NCBI RefSeq assembly: GCF_022387135.1 | Contig: NZ_CP092462.1 | Location: 4,650,001-4,714,000, forward strand | Direction of reading: 5' to 3' | Source of the DNA: Comamonas sp. B21-038 | GTDB taxonomy: Bacteria; Pseudomonadota; Gammaproteobacteria; Burkholderiales; Burkholderiaceae_C | Length of the DNA stretch: 64,000 nt | Part shown: one piece after another, positions 43,757-52,888 of the stretch | Layout: every line of letters begins with the position of its first letter | How positions within the stretch are numbered: the stretch's first letter is position 1 | Translations under genes and position numbers: made by a program | Notes under the pieces: model-generated | Databases searched by the model: none | What the model was told of the DNA's origin: nothing | Seen by the model: only the letters and a program-made list of their open reading frames with translations

Positions 43757-44290
43757 CTACAAGCCCGGTAGCTCGCTCACCAGCAGCGAATAGCGCTGCA
43801 GCGATACGTAGGCGCCATCGCGCTTGCTGCAGTCGCGCAGCAGGCCTTCATGGCAAAAGCCCAGGCGGCCCAGCAAACGGGTCGATGCCGCATTCTCGGG
43901 CTCCACATAGGCCACCACGCTGTGCAAGCCCAGCCGCCCAAATGCGCCGGGCAGCCACTGGCGCAGTGCCTGGTCCATCCAACCGTGGCCCCAATGGTCG
44001 GGCAGCAACCAGTAGCCCAGATCGGCGCTGTCGGCCTCGTCGTCATGGTCGTAGATGCCGACGGCTGCGATGACGGCCCCGTCCAGCAGCACCGCCTGCC
44101 ACCAGCCGCTGCCTTCGCTGGCGACGCTGGCATACCAATCGAGCTGTTCCTGCGCAATGACGCGGGCATCACTGTGCGCCGTTTCCAGTCCGTAGAACGC
44201 GGTCAGCCGTGCGTCGCCCATCGCATGGGCGACGACGAACAGGTCGGCGGGAGAGAAATCACGGAAATGGAGGCGGGCGGGCTGCAGCAT
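43757..44290 (-). CDS. GNAT family acetyltransferase (RimJ/RimL-like)
   Basis: A 177-residue protein of the ribosomal-protein acetyltransferase group: LHFRDFSPADLFVVAHAMGD at the start, LGYWLLPDHWGHGWMDQALR as the acetyl-CoA loop, and YVEPENAASTRLLGRLGF with GLLRD at the end. RimJ/RimL-like enzymes acetylate the N-terminus of proteins, but many relatives act on small molecules. It converges with tag and stands alone. Confidence 0.83.
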   Translation of the reverse strand: MLQPARLHFRDFSPADLFVVAHAMGDARLTAFYGLETAHSDARVIAQEQLDWYASVASEGSGWWQAVLLDGAVIAAVGIYDHDDEADSADLGYWLLPDHWGHGWMDQALRQWLPGAFGRLGLHSVVAYVEPENAASTRLLGRLGFCHEGLLRDCSKRDGAYVSLQRYSLLVSELPGL

Positions 44291-44350
44291 GGTGCAAGCC
44301 TAGCACCGCTGGGCGGCGGTGCGGTGTGGCATGGATGAGGGGCCGGCGTC

Positions 44351-44581
44351 TCAGGCCGCTACATGCCAGCGCGCGGGCTGATGGCTGCCCACCGTCTGGA
44401 TGCCCAGCAGTGCCGCATTGCGCTGCAAAACGGCTTCAAACTGCGCGCCGCTGGCGCCGATCTGTTCGGCCGCGCCATCCCAGTAGTCATCGGCAATCTG
44501 GGCGGCGGTAAAGTCGCGGTGCGTGAACTTCTGCACGATATTGCGCAGTTTGTCGAGGTTGATGCTGTCGATATCGGTCAT
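44351..44581 (-). CDS. Small conserved protein, unknown function
   Basis: A 76-residue soluble protein that I do not recognise. ATG 44581 follows a good TGGAGG ribosome-binding site. The sequence begins TDIDSINLDKLRNIVQKF and is mainly helical by composition, with aromatic residues at DDYWDGAAEQIG. The good ribosome-binding site and amphipathic pattern favour a real gene. It lies 60 bp upstream of the GNAT gene start in the same direction. Confidence 0.55.
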   Translation of the reverse strand: MTDIDSINLDKLRNIVQKFTHRDFTAAQIADDYWDGAAEQIGASGAQFEAVLQRNAALLGIQTVGSHQPARWHVAA

Positions 44582-44669
44582 GGCAGGCCTCCAACTCAGG
44601 GGTAAGCACCAGTGTCGCGCAAATGGGGCGGCTGTCAATCGGCAATCGCCGCCAACCGGTGGCGCCGCG

Positions 44670-45032
44670 CTAGCCGCGCATGGCCGCCGTGCTGCGCAGC
44701 AGGCGCTGCACCAGCAGCGCGCCCACCCAGGCCACGCCGCCTATCCACAGCGGCACCAGCACATAACTGCTGGCGCGGGCCCATTGGCCCAGTTCATCCA
44801 GCTCGGTGAGCGGCCACAGCGCGAAAGCAAAGCCAAAGCCCCACCAGACCAGCGCAAACAGTGCAAACGCCCACGGCAGCCAGGCCGGACGGCCTGCGGA
44901 TGCCTGCTGCCGCGGCGGCCGGTTCTGCAGAAACATCCATAGCACGGCGCTCAGCACCAGCAGCAAGGACAGGCCGGTGGCCACCGGCCACCATAGCGCC
45001 AGCGGCAAAAAGGCCAGGGTCAGCGAATCCAT
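44670..45032 (-). CDS. Small membrane protein, unknown function
   Basis: A 120-residue protein with three hydrophobic segments (about residues 5-35, 51-73 and 88-110) and Trp-rich stretches (WWPVATG, LVWWGFGFAFALWPL). I know no family. It lies 13 bp downstream of a lipoprotein gene in the same direction, so the two are likely co-transcribed; both are envelope proteins. Confidence 0.55.
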   Translation of the reverse strand: MDSLTLAFLPLALWWPVATGLSLLLVLSAVLWMFLQNRPPRQQASAGRPAWLPWAFALFALVWWGFGFAFALWPLTELDELGQWARASSYVLVPLWIGGVAWVGALLVQRLLRSTAAMRG

Positions 45033-45045
45033 GCGAGGCCCGGCC

Positions 45046-45618
45046 TTATTCCTTGTTGCAGAGCATGGCATCAGCCAGGCTGCCAACGGTCACGCGCAGG
45101 TTCTTGCCCTTGTGCGCCTGCACCGCCCAGGTATCGCTCAAATCCTCGGGGACCAGGTCCTTGTCGTTCATCAGTTCGGGCTTCTTGTGTTCGGAGCGGT
45201 CCTGCTTGACCACCTTGGGCACGATCATCGTGATCGTGCTGCCATCAATGCGCCAATGGCCCGTGCCTTGCAGCACAAAGCGGTACTGCTGCTCGGTACT
45301 GGGCATGTCATAGGCCAGAAAGGCCTGCGAGCGCAACGTGTGGTCGGGGTTGAACTGGTTGGTGTAGGTGAAGCTGGCACTGTCCTTGCCCATGCTGATC
45401 TGGAACTGGCATTCCCAGATGCCGGCCAGGTCGGCCTCGCTGATGCTGGCCGCTGCGGCGGCAGGTGCTTGCGGCGCCGGTTTGCCGCTGGGCGCCTGCT
45501 GGGGCGCGCGGGGCGCAGGATCGGCCTCTTTTTTGGAGGGCCAAAGGATGGAGCAGGCGGCCAGGCCGGGGACCAGCAGCAGGCAGAAGGTGGTGCGGAA
45601 GAGAGGAGTCAATGGCAT
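45046..45618 (-). CDS. Putative lipoprotein, unknown function
   Basis: A 190-residue protein with a lipoprotein signal: LFRTTFCLLLVPGLAACS, in which LAAC is the lipobox and Cys22 the acylated residue. A Pro/Ala-rich linker of about 35 residues follows. The globular part (LAGIWECQFQISMGKDSASF, and later GHWRIDGSTITMIVPKV) has alternating hydrophobic residues as in lipocalin-like or META-like beta barrels. Upstream of a small membrane protein gene, 13 bp apart. Confidence 0.65.
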   Translation of the reverse strand: MPLTPLFRTTFCLLLVPGLAACSILWPSKKEADPAPRAPQQAPSGKPAPQAPAAAAASISEADLAGIWECQFQISMGKDSASFTYTNQFNPDHTLRSQAFLAYDMPSTEQQYRFVLQGTGHWRIDGSTITMIVPKVVKQDRSEHKKPELMNDKDLVPEDLSDTWAVQAHKGKNLRVTVGSLADAMLCNKE

Positions 45619-45700
45619 CTGCGCACTCTACCAAAATACCGTGAAGCAGCAGCCCAGGCCTTGGAACAGGTTCTTTGTAGGCCCAGGCCGCTCAAGGCGC

Positions 45701-46831
45701 TTAGCCGGCGAGGGTGGGGTAGTCGGTATACCCCTTCTCGCCACCGCCATAGTAGGTGCTGCTGTCGCCGGTATTGAGCGCGGCACCGCTGCGCAGGCGC
45801 TCGACCAGGTCCGGGTTGGCAATGTAGGGCCGGCCAAAGGCGACGATGTCGGCCTGGCCGCTGGCCACGGCCTGTTCGGCCAGTTCGCGGTCATAGCCGT
45901 TGTTCACCACCCAGGCCGCCTTGCCGCCGGCGCGGCGGTATTCCGCCTTGAACGCTTCGTAGTCGAAGGGGCGGCCTTCCACCTCGCGCGGGCCCCCGGT
46001 GGCGCCCTCGATCACATGGATATAGGCCAGCCCCAGCGGCGCCAGCTGGTGGGCCAGGTAGGTGAACAGGCTTTGCGGATCGGCGTCATCGATGCCATTG
46101 GCCGGGGTGACCGGCGAGAGCCGGATACCCACCCGGCCACGGCCTACCGCATCGATCACCGCGCGGGTGACTTCCAGGGTCAGGCGGGCGCGGTTTTCAA
46201 TCGAGCCGCCGTAGTCGTCGCGGCGCACATTGGCGCCGGTCTTCAGGAACTGGTCCAGCAGGTAGCCATTGGCGCCGTGGATCTCGACGCCATCAAAGCC
46301 GGCCGTCTTGACCGCATTGCGGGCAGCCGCAGCAAAGCTGTGCACGATGCCGGGGATCTCCTCGGCATCCAGTGCGCGCGGCTCGGAGGTCGGCTCGAAG
46401 CGGCCTTCTCCCGTGGCGTGGTCAATCAGGTAGGTCTTGGTCTTGGCAGTGATGGCCGAAGGGGCCACCGGGGCCTGCTGGCCCGGCTGCAGCAGGCGAT
46501 GGGAGACGCGGCCCACATGCCACAGCTGGCAGACGATCTTGCCGCCCTTGGCATGCACGGCGTGGGTCACCTTGCTCCAGCCGTCAAGCTGGTCCTGCTC
46601 GTACAGGCCCGGCACATCGGCATAACCCTGGCCCTGGTGGCTGATGGCGGTGGCCTCGGTGATCAGCAAGCCCGCGCTGGCGCGCTGGGCATAGTAGGTA
46701 GCCGTCATCGGTTGGGGCACGGCGTTGGGCGAACGGTTGCGCGTCAGCGGCGCCATCGCGATGCGGTTGGCCAGCGCCAGATCGCCCACTTGTATCGGGT
46801 CGAACAGGCTGTGGGTGGGGGCAGTTGTCAT
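45701..46831 (-). CDS. Old yellow enzyme family alkene reductase (NemA-like)
   Basis: A 376-residue FMN-dependent ene-reductase. The OYE signatures are LANRIAMAPLTRNRS at the N-terminus, VCQLWHVGRVSH, the active-site HGANGYLLDQFL (His-x-x-Asn), DDYGGSIENRARL, and VAFGRPYIANPDLVERL near the C-terminus. Such enzymes reduce activated C=C bonds and nitrate esters or N-ethylmaleimide with NAD(P)H. The gene stands alone; no regulator of the TetR/NemR type is adjacent. Confidence 0.9.
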   Translation of the reverse strand: MTTAPTHSLFDPIQVGDLALANRIAMAPLTRNRSPNAVPQPMTATYYAQRASAGLLITEATAISHQGQGYADVPGLYEQDQLDGWSKVTHAVHAKGGKIVCQLWHVGRVSHRLLQPGQQAPVAPSAITAKTKTYLIDHATGEGRFEPTSEPRALDAEEIPGIVHSFAAAARNAVKTAGFDGVEIHGANGYLLDQFLKTGANVRRDDYGGSIENRARLTLEVTRAVIDAVGRGRVGIRLSPVTPANGIDDADPQSLFTYLAHQLAPLGLAYIHVIEGATGGPREVEGRPFDYEAFKAEYRRAGGKAAWVVNNGYDRELAEQAVASGQADIVAFGRPYIANPDLVERLRSGAALNTGDSSTYYGGGEKGYTDYPTLAG

Positions 46832-47156
46832 GCAAAACTCCTTGCGGTTGTGTCACAGAATCACCTGCTTTTTGTACCACGCAGCCTCACCCTTTGCAGG
46901 CCAGGGTTGAAGCCCGGCGCTTGTCGGCGAACCACCCGGGTGCTGAAAAACCAAGCAAATCAAGTGCTTCAGCTGTGCAGGGCGGCAGGCCTGGACAAGC
47001 GGCGGGTGGCGCCGGCTGCGCCGCGTAGGACCTAGGGTCAACCCGACAACACGTAATGGCAAAGGTTCTGCGCCATGATCGACCCGGGTCTGCCAGCTGC
47101 CGATCGCAGCCGTTGGGGCAGACCGCTGTTGTTTGTGAAAGAGAAAGCGCGCATTC
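46832..47156. other. Intergenic region between divergent OYE and serA genes
   Basis: This 325-bp stretch should hold the promoters of both flanking genes. I see no convincing gene, riboswitch or strong hairpin. The serA side has a purine-rich GAAAGAGAAAG about ten bases before its ATG. The middle is GC-rich without clear sigma-70 hexamers. Confidence 0.5.
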
Positions 47157-48386
47157 ATGACCAAAACATCGCTGGATAAATCGAAGATCAAGTTCTTGCT
47201 GCTCGAGGGCATCCACCCTTCCGCGCTCAAGGTGTTGCAGGCGGCGGGTTATACCCAGGTCGAGGCGCTGACCGGCGCCTTGGAGGGCGAGGAGCTCAAG
47301 CGCAAGATCGCCGACGTACACTTTGTCGGCATCCGCTCCCGCACGCAGCTGACAGCCGATGTGTTTGCCGCGGCCAACAAGCTGGTCGCCGTGGGTTGCT
47401 TTTGCATTGGCACCAACCAGGTCGATCTGAATGCGGCGCGCGAGCGCGGTATTGCGGTCTTCAACGCGCCTTTCTCCAACACCCGCTCCGTCGCTGAGCT
47501 GGTGCTGGCCGAAGCCATCCTGCTGCTGCGTGGCATCCCCGAGAAGAACGCGGTATCGCACCGGGGCGGCTGGAAGAAAAGCGCCGACAACGCCTTCGAG
47601 ATCCGGGGCAAGACGCTGGGCATCGTCGGCTACGGCTCCATTGGCACGCAGCTGTCGGTGCTGGCCGAAGGCCTGGGCATGAAGGTGGTGTTCCATGATG
47701 TGGTCACCAAGCTGCCGCTGGGCAATGCGCACCAGGCCGCCAACCTCCATGCGCTGCTGGAGCAGTCCGATATCGTGACCCTGCACGTGCCCGAGCTGGC
47801 CTCCACCCACAACATGATCGGCGCGGCGCAGATCGCGGCGATGAAGCCCGGCAGCATCCTGATCAATGCCTCGCGCGGCACCGTGGTGGACCTCGATGCC
47901 CTGGCCCAGGCACTGAAGGACAAGAAGCTGCTGGGCGCTGCCATCGACGTGTTCCCGGTCGAGCCCAAGAGCAACAAGGATGAGTTCCAGTCGCCGCTGC
48001 GCGGCATGGACAACGTGATCCTGACACCGCACATCGGCGGCTCGACGATGGAAGCCCAGGCCAACATCGGCCTGGAAGTGGCAGAAAAGCTGGTCAAGTA
48101 CAGCGACAACGGCACCACCACCTCGGCGGTCAACTTCCCCGAAGTAGCACTGCCCGAGCACCCGGGCAAGAACCGCATCCTGCACGTGCATGAGAACCGC
48201 CCCGGCATCCTGTCTGCCATCAACCAGGTGCTGGCCGACAACGGCATCAACATCGCCGGCCAGTACCTGCGCACCGATGAGAAGGTGGGCTACGTGGTGA
48301 TCGATATCGACCAGGAATCGTCGGCGCTGGCGCTGGAGAAGCTGGCCCAGATCGCCGGCACTATTCGCTGCCGCGTGCTGTTCTGA
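47157..48386 (+). CDS. serA: D-3-phosphoglycerate dehydrogenase
   Basis: SerA oxidises 3-phosphoglycerate to start serine synthesis. This 409-residue protein is the E. coli type: substrate/NAD domains with GCFCIGTNQVDLNAARERGI, FNAPFSNTRSVAELVLAEAI, the nucleotide loop GIVGYGSIGTQLSVLAEGLG, NASRGTVVDLDAL and TPHIGGSTMEAQANIG, then a C-terminal ACT domain (HVHENRPGILSAINQVLADN) that gives serine feedback inhibition. The C-terminus GTIRCRVLF is near the E. coli ending. A terminator follows, so it is monocistronic. Confidence 0.95.
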   Translation: MTKTSLDKSKIKFLLLEGIHPSALKVLQAAGYTQVEALTGALEGEELKRKIADVHFVGIRSRTQLTADVFAAANKLVAVGCFCIGTNQVDLNAARERGIAVFNAPFSNTRSVAELVLAEAILLLRGIPEKNAVSHRGGWKKSADNAFEIRGKTLGIVGYGSIGTQLSVLAEGLGMKVVFHDVVTKLPLGNAHQAANLHALLEQSDIVTLHVPELASTHNMIGAAQIAAMKPGSILINASRGTVVDLDALAQALKDKKLLGAAIDVFPVEPKSNKDEFQSPLRGMDNVILTPHIGGSTMEAQANIGLEVAEKLVKYSDNGTTTSAVNFPEVALPEHPGKNRILHVHENRPGILSAINQVLADNGINIAGQYLRTDEKVGYVVIDIDQESSALALEKLAQIAGTIRCRVLF

Positions 48387-48449
48387 TGCGGCATCCACCG
48401 CAGCGCGTCCCAGCGGGGCCGTTGCAGTGGATGGCTTTAGACACCCCAG

Positions 48450-48472
48450 AAAGAGGCTTATGCCTCTTTTTT
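48450..48472 (+). terminator. Rho-independent terminator of serA
   Basis: An 8-bp stem (AAAGAGGC at 48450-48457, GCCTCTTT at 48462-48469) with loop TTAT and a T run overlapping the stem end. It lies 64 bp after the serA stop. Confidence 0.85.
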
Positions 48473-48579
48473 CTTAGCCGCTGTTGGCATATCGATGCAT
48501 GAAATGCGTCGTTGTGATGGCACGGGCCCCTGCCTAGCATGAAGGCTTCCACCTGATTGCCAGCCCTTGAGGAGCGCCC

Positions 48580-49536
48580 ATGAATGCCATCACCAATGTT
48601 CGCCACCTGAGCCCCGCGGCCGATGCCGCTGCAGGCGCCGCCCTGCACATCGAGCCCCTGGCGGGCCGTATTGGCGCGGTGGTGCATGGCGTGTCGCTGT
48701 CGGGCGCGCTGGAGCCAGCGCTGTTTGCCCAGATCAAGGCGGCGCTGCTGCAGCACCGGGTGATTTTCTTCCGGGGCCAGCAGCACCTTGATGACGCCAG
48801 CCACCAGGCCTTTGGCCGTCTGTTTGGCGAGATCGAAGCGCATCCCACCGTGCCCGCACCCGATGGCACGGCCTTCCTGGAGCTCAATTCCCAGCACGGT
48901 GGCCGGGCCGATTCCTGGCACACCGACGTGACCTTCAAGGCGGTGTTCCCGAAAGTCTGCGTGCTGCGCGCCGTCACCTTGCCCGGCCATGGTGGCGACA
49001 CCGTCTGGGCCAACACTGTGGCCGCCTACGAGAGCCTGCCCGCCCCGCTGCAGCAGCTGGCCGAGCAGCTCTGGGCCGTGCATGGCAATGACTACGACTA
49101 TGCGGAGAACTTCCGCCAGAACACCACCGCCAGCCAGAGCGAGACGCAGGGCCGTGCCAGCTACCGCAAGGTGTTCACCAGCAAGACCATCGAGTCCGAG
49201 CAACCGCTGGTGCATGTGCATGCCGAGACGGGGGAGAAGGCGCTGCTGCTGGGCCACTTTGCCAAGCGCATCAAGGGCCTGCGCAGCAACGAGTCTGCCG
49301 CGTTGCTGCAGCTCTTCCATGAGCGCATTGTGCGTCTGGAAAACACCGTGCGCTGGCACTGGCAGCCCGGCGATGTGGCCATCTGGGACAACCGGGCAAC
49401 CCAGCACTACGCCATCAATGACTACGCCGACGCCCACCGCGTGATGCGCCGCGTCACGGTCACCGGCGATGTGGCCACTGCGGTCGATGGCCGCACCAGC
49501 GTCGACCTGACGGTGCGCGAGCCGGCCGCAGCCTGA
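48580..49536 (+). CDS. TauD/TfdA family 2-oxoglutarate-dependent dioxygenase
   Basis: A 318-residue Fe(II)/2-oxoglutarate oxygenase. The metal ligands are His114 and Asp116 in SWHTDVTF and His276 in NRATQHYAIND; the 2-oxoglutarate Arg lies in AHRVMRRVTV (Arg287). VIFFRGQQHLDDASHQAFGR is the TauD N-terminal motif. Family members oxidise taurine, alkyl sulfate esters, phenoxyacetates and other compounds. It is followed 110 bp later by a CUT1-type ABC transporter, so its substrate is probably what that transporter imports, perhaps a sulfonated, sulfated or ether-linked compound; taurine itself normally uses TauABC. Confidence 0.88.
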   Translation: MNAITNVRHLSPAADAAAGAALHIEPLAGRIGAVVHGVSLSGALEPALFAQIKAALLQHRVIFFRGQQHLDDASHQAFGRLFGEIEAHPTVPAPDGTAFLELNSQHGGRADSWHTDVTFKAVFPKVCVLRAVTLPGHGGDTVWANTVAAYESLPAPLQQLAEQLWAVHGNDYDYAENFRQNTTASQSETQGRASYRKVFTSKTIESEQPLVHVHAETGEKALLLGHFAKRIKGLRSNESAALLQLFHERIVRLENTVRWHWQPGDVAIWDNRATQHYAINDYADAHRVMRRVTVTGDVATAVDGRTSVDLTVREPAAA

Positions 49537-49646
49537 CCCGCCGCAGACCGGCCGGACCTGGCGGCTGCCTGGACTGGCGCTGCGCCTGCCTCCCTATCCG
49601 ACAGCAGACGGCCCTGAACGCCTGCGCCCGCTGGAGAAGAACTTCG

Positions 49647-51011
49647 ATGACCCGAACCACCTACCACTATGAAGGCGGCCTGCTGGTGCCGCGCCGCAAG
49701 CTGCTGGTCTCAGCGCTGGCCGCCGGTGCCGGCAGCGCGCTGGGCTTTCCCGCACTGGCGCTGGACAGCAAGCCGCTCAAGGGCGTGACGCTCAATACCT
49801 CGTTGTACAGCTCGCCGTACTCGAAGCTGCTGCGCCCCTGGATTCCCGAATTCGAGGAGGCGACGGGCGCCAAGGTGAACTTCGACACGCCCGGCTTTCC
49901 GGTCTACAACCAGCGTGCCGATCTGGAGTTGTCCACCAAGGGCGCGGCCTTTGATGCGGTCAATGTCACCTTCATCTATTCGAGCCGCTGGATCAACTCG
50001 GGCTGGCTGACGCCGCTGGACGGCTATATCAACGATCCGAACAAAACGCCGGCGAACTTTGACATCCGCGACTTTCTGGAAGGCGCGCTGGCGCCCGAGC
50101 GGGGCCGCGACGGACAGCTCTACGGCATTCCCTGGCAGGCCGAGGTGACGATTGCCGCCGCCTCGCGCTTTGATGTGCTCAAGCAGTCGGGCCTGGCCTT
50201 TCCCGATACGACAGATGCCTGGCTGGAAGCGGCCAAGCTGCTCAACCGCAAGGAGCGCGCGGCCGGCTTTGTCACCGACAACCACTATGGCTGGACCTTC
50301 ATCCCCTTCCTGCAGGCCTTTGGCGGCGATGTGTTCCGCAAGGCGCCCGATGACCTGTTCCCGACCCTGGACAGCCCCGAGGCGATCGCGGCGGCCGACT
50401 ACTTTGCCCGCCTGCTGCGTGAATACGGGCCTGACGGAGTGGTCTCCTACACCTCGGACCAGGCGGTGCAGTCGCTCAAGGCCGGGCGCAGCCATTTGAG
50501 CGTGCAAGGCCAGATCAACCTCTCGCAGCTGGCCGACGCATCGAGCAGCAAGGTGGCGGCATCGGCGGCCTGGGGCCAGGTGCCCAAGGGCGTGGCCGGC
50601 CGCTTTCCAGGCACCGCCATCCATGGCTGGGGCATTCCGGTGGGCAGCAAGAACAAGGACGCCGCCTGGCAGTTCATCCGCTGGGCGACGTCCAAGGAAA
50701 CCCTGCAGCGTGCCGTGGCCGCCGGCTATGGCTCTCCGACACGCCGCTCGGACATCGACTCCCCCATCTACCGCGAGCGCCAACGCGCCAATGGCTATGA
50801 CATTGCGGCGCTGGTGACCGCATCGGTGGACCTGTCGGCCAAGCAGGGCCATATGAAATACCGCACCGTGGCCGCCTACCCGCAGGTGGACCAGCAGATC
50901 AACAAGGCCATCGAGTTGATCGTCACCGGCCAGCGCACGCCCGAGCAGGCCATGAAGCAGGCGCAGACCGCGTCGATTGCCGAGCTGCGCCGCGCTGGCG
51001 TCTCGGTCTGA
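49647..51011 (+). CDS. ABC transporter extracellular solute-binding protein (CUT1 type)
   Basis: A 454-residue family-1 solute-binding protein. PRRKLLVSALAAGAGSALGF resembles a Tat signal with twin Arg. The mature part has LLRPWIPEFEEATGAKVNF, GQLYGIPWQAEVTIAAASRF, and WQFIRWATSKETLQ, as in maltose/glycerol-phosphate binding proteins. It delivers substrate to the two permeases encoded next. The substrate is unknown; context suggests the compound attacked by the TauD-like oxygenase. Confidence 0.85.
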   Translation: MTRTTYHYEGGLLVPRRKLLVSALAAGAGSALGFPALALDSKPLKGVTLNTSLYSSPYSKLLRPWIPEFEEATGAKVNFDTPGFPVYNQRADLELSTKGAAFDAVNVTFIYSSRWINSGWLTPLDGYINDPNKTPANFDIRDFLEGALAPERGRDGQLYGIPWQAEVTIAAASRFDVLKQSGLAFPDTTDAWLEAAKLLNRKERAAGFVTDNHYGWTFIPFLQAFGGDVFRKAPDDLFPTLDSPEAIAAADYFARLLREYGPDGVVSYTSDQAVQSLKAGRSHLSVQGQINLSQLADASSSKVAASAAWGQVPKGVAGRFPGTAIHGWGIPVGSKNKDAAWQFIRWATSKETLQRAVAAGYGSPTRRSDIDSPIYRERQRANGYDIAALVTASVDLSAKQGHMKYRTVAAYPQVDQQINKAIELIVTGQRTPEQAMKQAQTASIAELRRAGVSV

Positions 51012-51029
51012 CAGGCCAGGAACGCGCCC

Positions 51030-52031
51030 ATGCCGCCCACCGCTTCCATCGCGCCGCAGGCGCTCGACACGGGGCCGACGCAGTCCTTGCCGCTGCCCGG
51101 GCCAACATACGGCAAGCACGCTGAAACGCCCGCCACACAGCGCTGGCAGCGCGCATCGGCGCGGGCCTACGGCCTGGGCCTGGCACCGGCGCTGGTGGTG
51201 CTGGCCGCCATTACCCTGCTGCCGCTGATCACCCTGGTGGTGGTGAGCCTGACGCCGCTGAGCTTGACGGACCCGGCAGCCACCTTCCACTTTGGGCAGC
51301 CCGCTGGCAACTATGCGCAGCTGCTGCAGGACCAGCGCTTTCTGGATTCGCTGTGGGTGCAGGCCAAGCTCTCGTCGGTAGGGGTGCTGCTGCAGCTGCT
51401 CGTCGGCCTGGGCCTGGCCCTGCTGCTGCACAGCGGCAGCCGGCTGCTGGCGGGCTTGCGCACATTTTTCCTGATCCCCATGGTGCTGCCACCGATTGTG
51501 GTGGCCCTCGTCTGGAAGATCATCTACACGCCCGACATCAGTCCGCTGCATGCGCTGCTCGAGCAGTGGGGCTGGCCGGTGCGCTCGCTGATCGCCAATC
51601 CCGATACCGCTCTGTGGGCCATCGTCGTTGCCGATGTCTGGCAGTGGTTCCCGTTCACGATGCTGATGGTGCTGGCGCAGCTGCAGATGGTGCCGCGCGA
51701 CCCGGTCGATGCCGCCCGCATCGATGGCGCCAACCGCTGGCAGGTGTTTGTCTACATCGTGCTGCCCTATCTGCAGCGCACCCTGGTGGTCTGCGCGCTG
51801 TTCCGCTTGATCGACAGCTTCAAGGCCTTTCCGCTGCTGTATGTGCTGACCAATGGCGGGCCGGGCACCGTGACCGAGGTGACCAATTTCTACGGCTTTA
51901 TCCAGGCCTTCAACTTCTCGTACTGGGGGTATGGCAGCGCCATTGCGGTGGTGATGCTGGCCATCATCTTTATGCTGAGCGCGCTGATCAGCCGCCTGGG
52001 CAAGGCCAACGGAGAGCGCCATGCACGCTGA
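51030..52031 (+). CDS. ABC transporter permease (MalF/UgpA type)
   Basis: A 333-residue inner-membrane permease with a 40-residue Pro/Thr-rich N-terminal tail and six helices. The EAA-loop region is DPVDAARIDGANRWQVFVYI, the contact with the ATPase. LRTFFLIPMVLPPIVVALVW and TNFYGFIQAFNFSYWGYGSA are also typical. It begins 19 bp after the binding-protein gene and overlaps the second permease by 11 bp. Confidence 0.9.
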   Translation: MPPTASIAPQALDTGPTQSLPLPGPTYGKHAETPATQRWQRASARAYGLGLAPALVVLAAITLLPLITLVVVSLTPLSLTDPAATFHFGQPAGNYAQLLQDQRFLDSLWVQAKLSSVGVLLQLLVGLGLALLLHSGSRLLAGLRTFFLIPMVLPPIVVALVWKIIYTPDISPLHALLEQWGWPVRSLIANPDTALWAIVVADVWQWFPFTMLMVLAQLQMVPRDPVDAARIDGANRWQVFVYIVLPYLQRTLVVCALFRLIDSFKAFPLLYVLTNGGPGTVTEVTNFYGFIQAFNFSYWGYGSAIAVVMLAIIFMLSALISRLGKANGERHAR

Positions 52032-52887
52032 GACCTGGCACAGCGCAGCACCTTCATTGCCGCTGTGGCAACGCTTAGTGCAGCGCGCACAGCGCCATCT
52101 GCGCAGCACCGTGGCTGTGGGGGTGCTGATGCTGGTGCTGCTGCCCTTTTTGTGGATGCTGCAGATGGCCTTTCGCCCGGCGGGCGATGCGCTGTCGCTG
52201 GATCTCATCTTCAGCCCCACGTTGGAGGCCTTTACCGGGCTCTGGCAGGACAACTTTGCGCGCTCCTTTGGCAACAGCCTGCTGGTGAGTGTGTTGTCCA
52301 CCGGGCTGTCACTGCTGTTGGGGGTGCCTGCGGCCTATGCGCTGTCGCGCTGGCGCTTCAAGCAGCGGCGCCAGGTGGCGCTGTGGGTGCTGTGCACGCG
52401 CATGGCGCCGCCCATTGCGTTCACGATTCCGTTCTTCCTGGCCTTTCGCTGGCTGGGTCTGCTCGACACGGTCTGGGCGCTGGTGCTGGTCTACCTGACC
52501 TTCAACCTGGCGATCGTGATCTGGATGATGCAAGGCTTTTTTGACGCGATTCCCACAGCGCTGGAAGAGGCAGCCTGGATGGACGGCTGCGGCATCTGGT
52601 CGGCGTTCTGGCATGTGACCTTGCCGCTGACCCGGCCGGGCCTGGTGGCCACGGCCGTGCTGTGCTTCATCTTCTCGTGGAGCGACTTTTTCTTCGCACT
52701 GATTCTGACCCGCACCCAGGCGGTGACGGCGCCGGTCGCCATCGTCAATTTTCTGCAGTACGACGGCTGGGAGTGGACCAAGATCGCAGCGGCCGGCACG
52801 ATGGTGATGCTGCCGGTGCTGCTGTTCACGGTGCTGGTGCGCAAATACCTGGTGCACGGCCTCACCGCCGGTGGCGTAAAGGACTGA
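52021..52887 (+). CDS. ABC transporter permease (MalG/UgpE type)
   Basis: A 288-residue partner permease with six helices. [20 protein letters not shown] is the usual MalG segment, and the EAA loop is [20 protein letters not shown]. The C-terminus lies in the cytoplasm. It overlaps the first permease by 11 bp and ends one base before the ATPase gene start, so the four genes are one operon. Confidence 0.9.
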   Translation: MHAETWHSAAPSLPLWQRLVQRAQRHLRSTVAVGVLMLVLLPFLWMLQMAFRPAGDALSLDLIFSPTLEAFTGLWQDNFARSFGNSLLVSVLSTGLSLLLGVPAAYALSRWRFKQRRQVALWVLCTRMAPPIAFTIPFFLAFRWLGLLDTVWALVLVYLTFNLAIVIWMMQGFFDAIPTALEEAAWMDGCGIWSAFWHVTLPLTRPGLVATAVLCFIFSWSDFFFALILTRTQAVTAPVAIVNFLQYDGWEWTKIAAAGTMVMLPVLLFTVLVRKYLVHGLTAGGVKD

Positions 52888-52888
52888 G

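Noticed and set aside
45628..47035. Plus-strand 555-residue frame opposite the old yellow enzyme gene
   Set aside because: It is antisense to a gene with complete family motifs and its own sequence is a shadow.
46832..47156. A riboswitch or attenuator upstream of serA
   Set aside because: I found no conserved aptamer-like pairing or terminator before the start codon.
48580..49536. Calling the dioxygenase taurine dioxygenase (tauD)
   Set aside because: The family has many substrates and the adjacent transporter is not TauABC, so the specific name is not justified.
49710..52301. An 863-residue open frame antisense to the ABC transporter genes
   Set aside because: Same reason: it spans two well-supported genes and has Arg/His/Gln-rich shadow composition.
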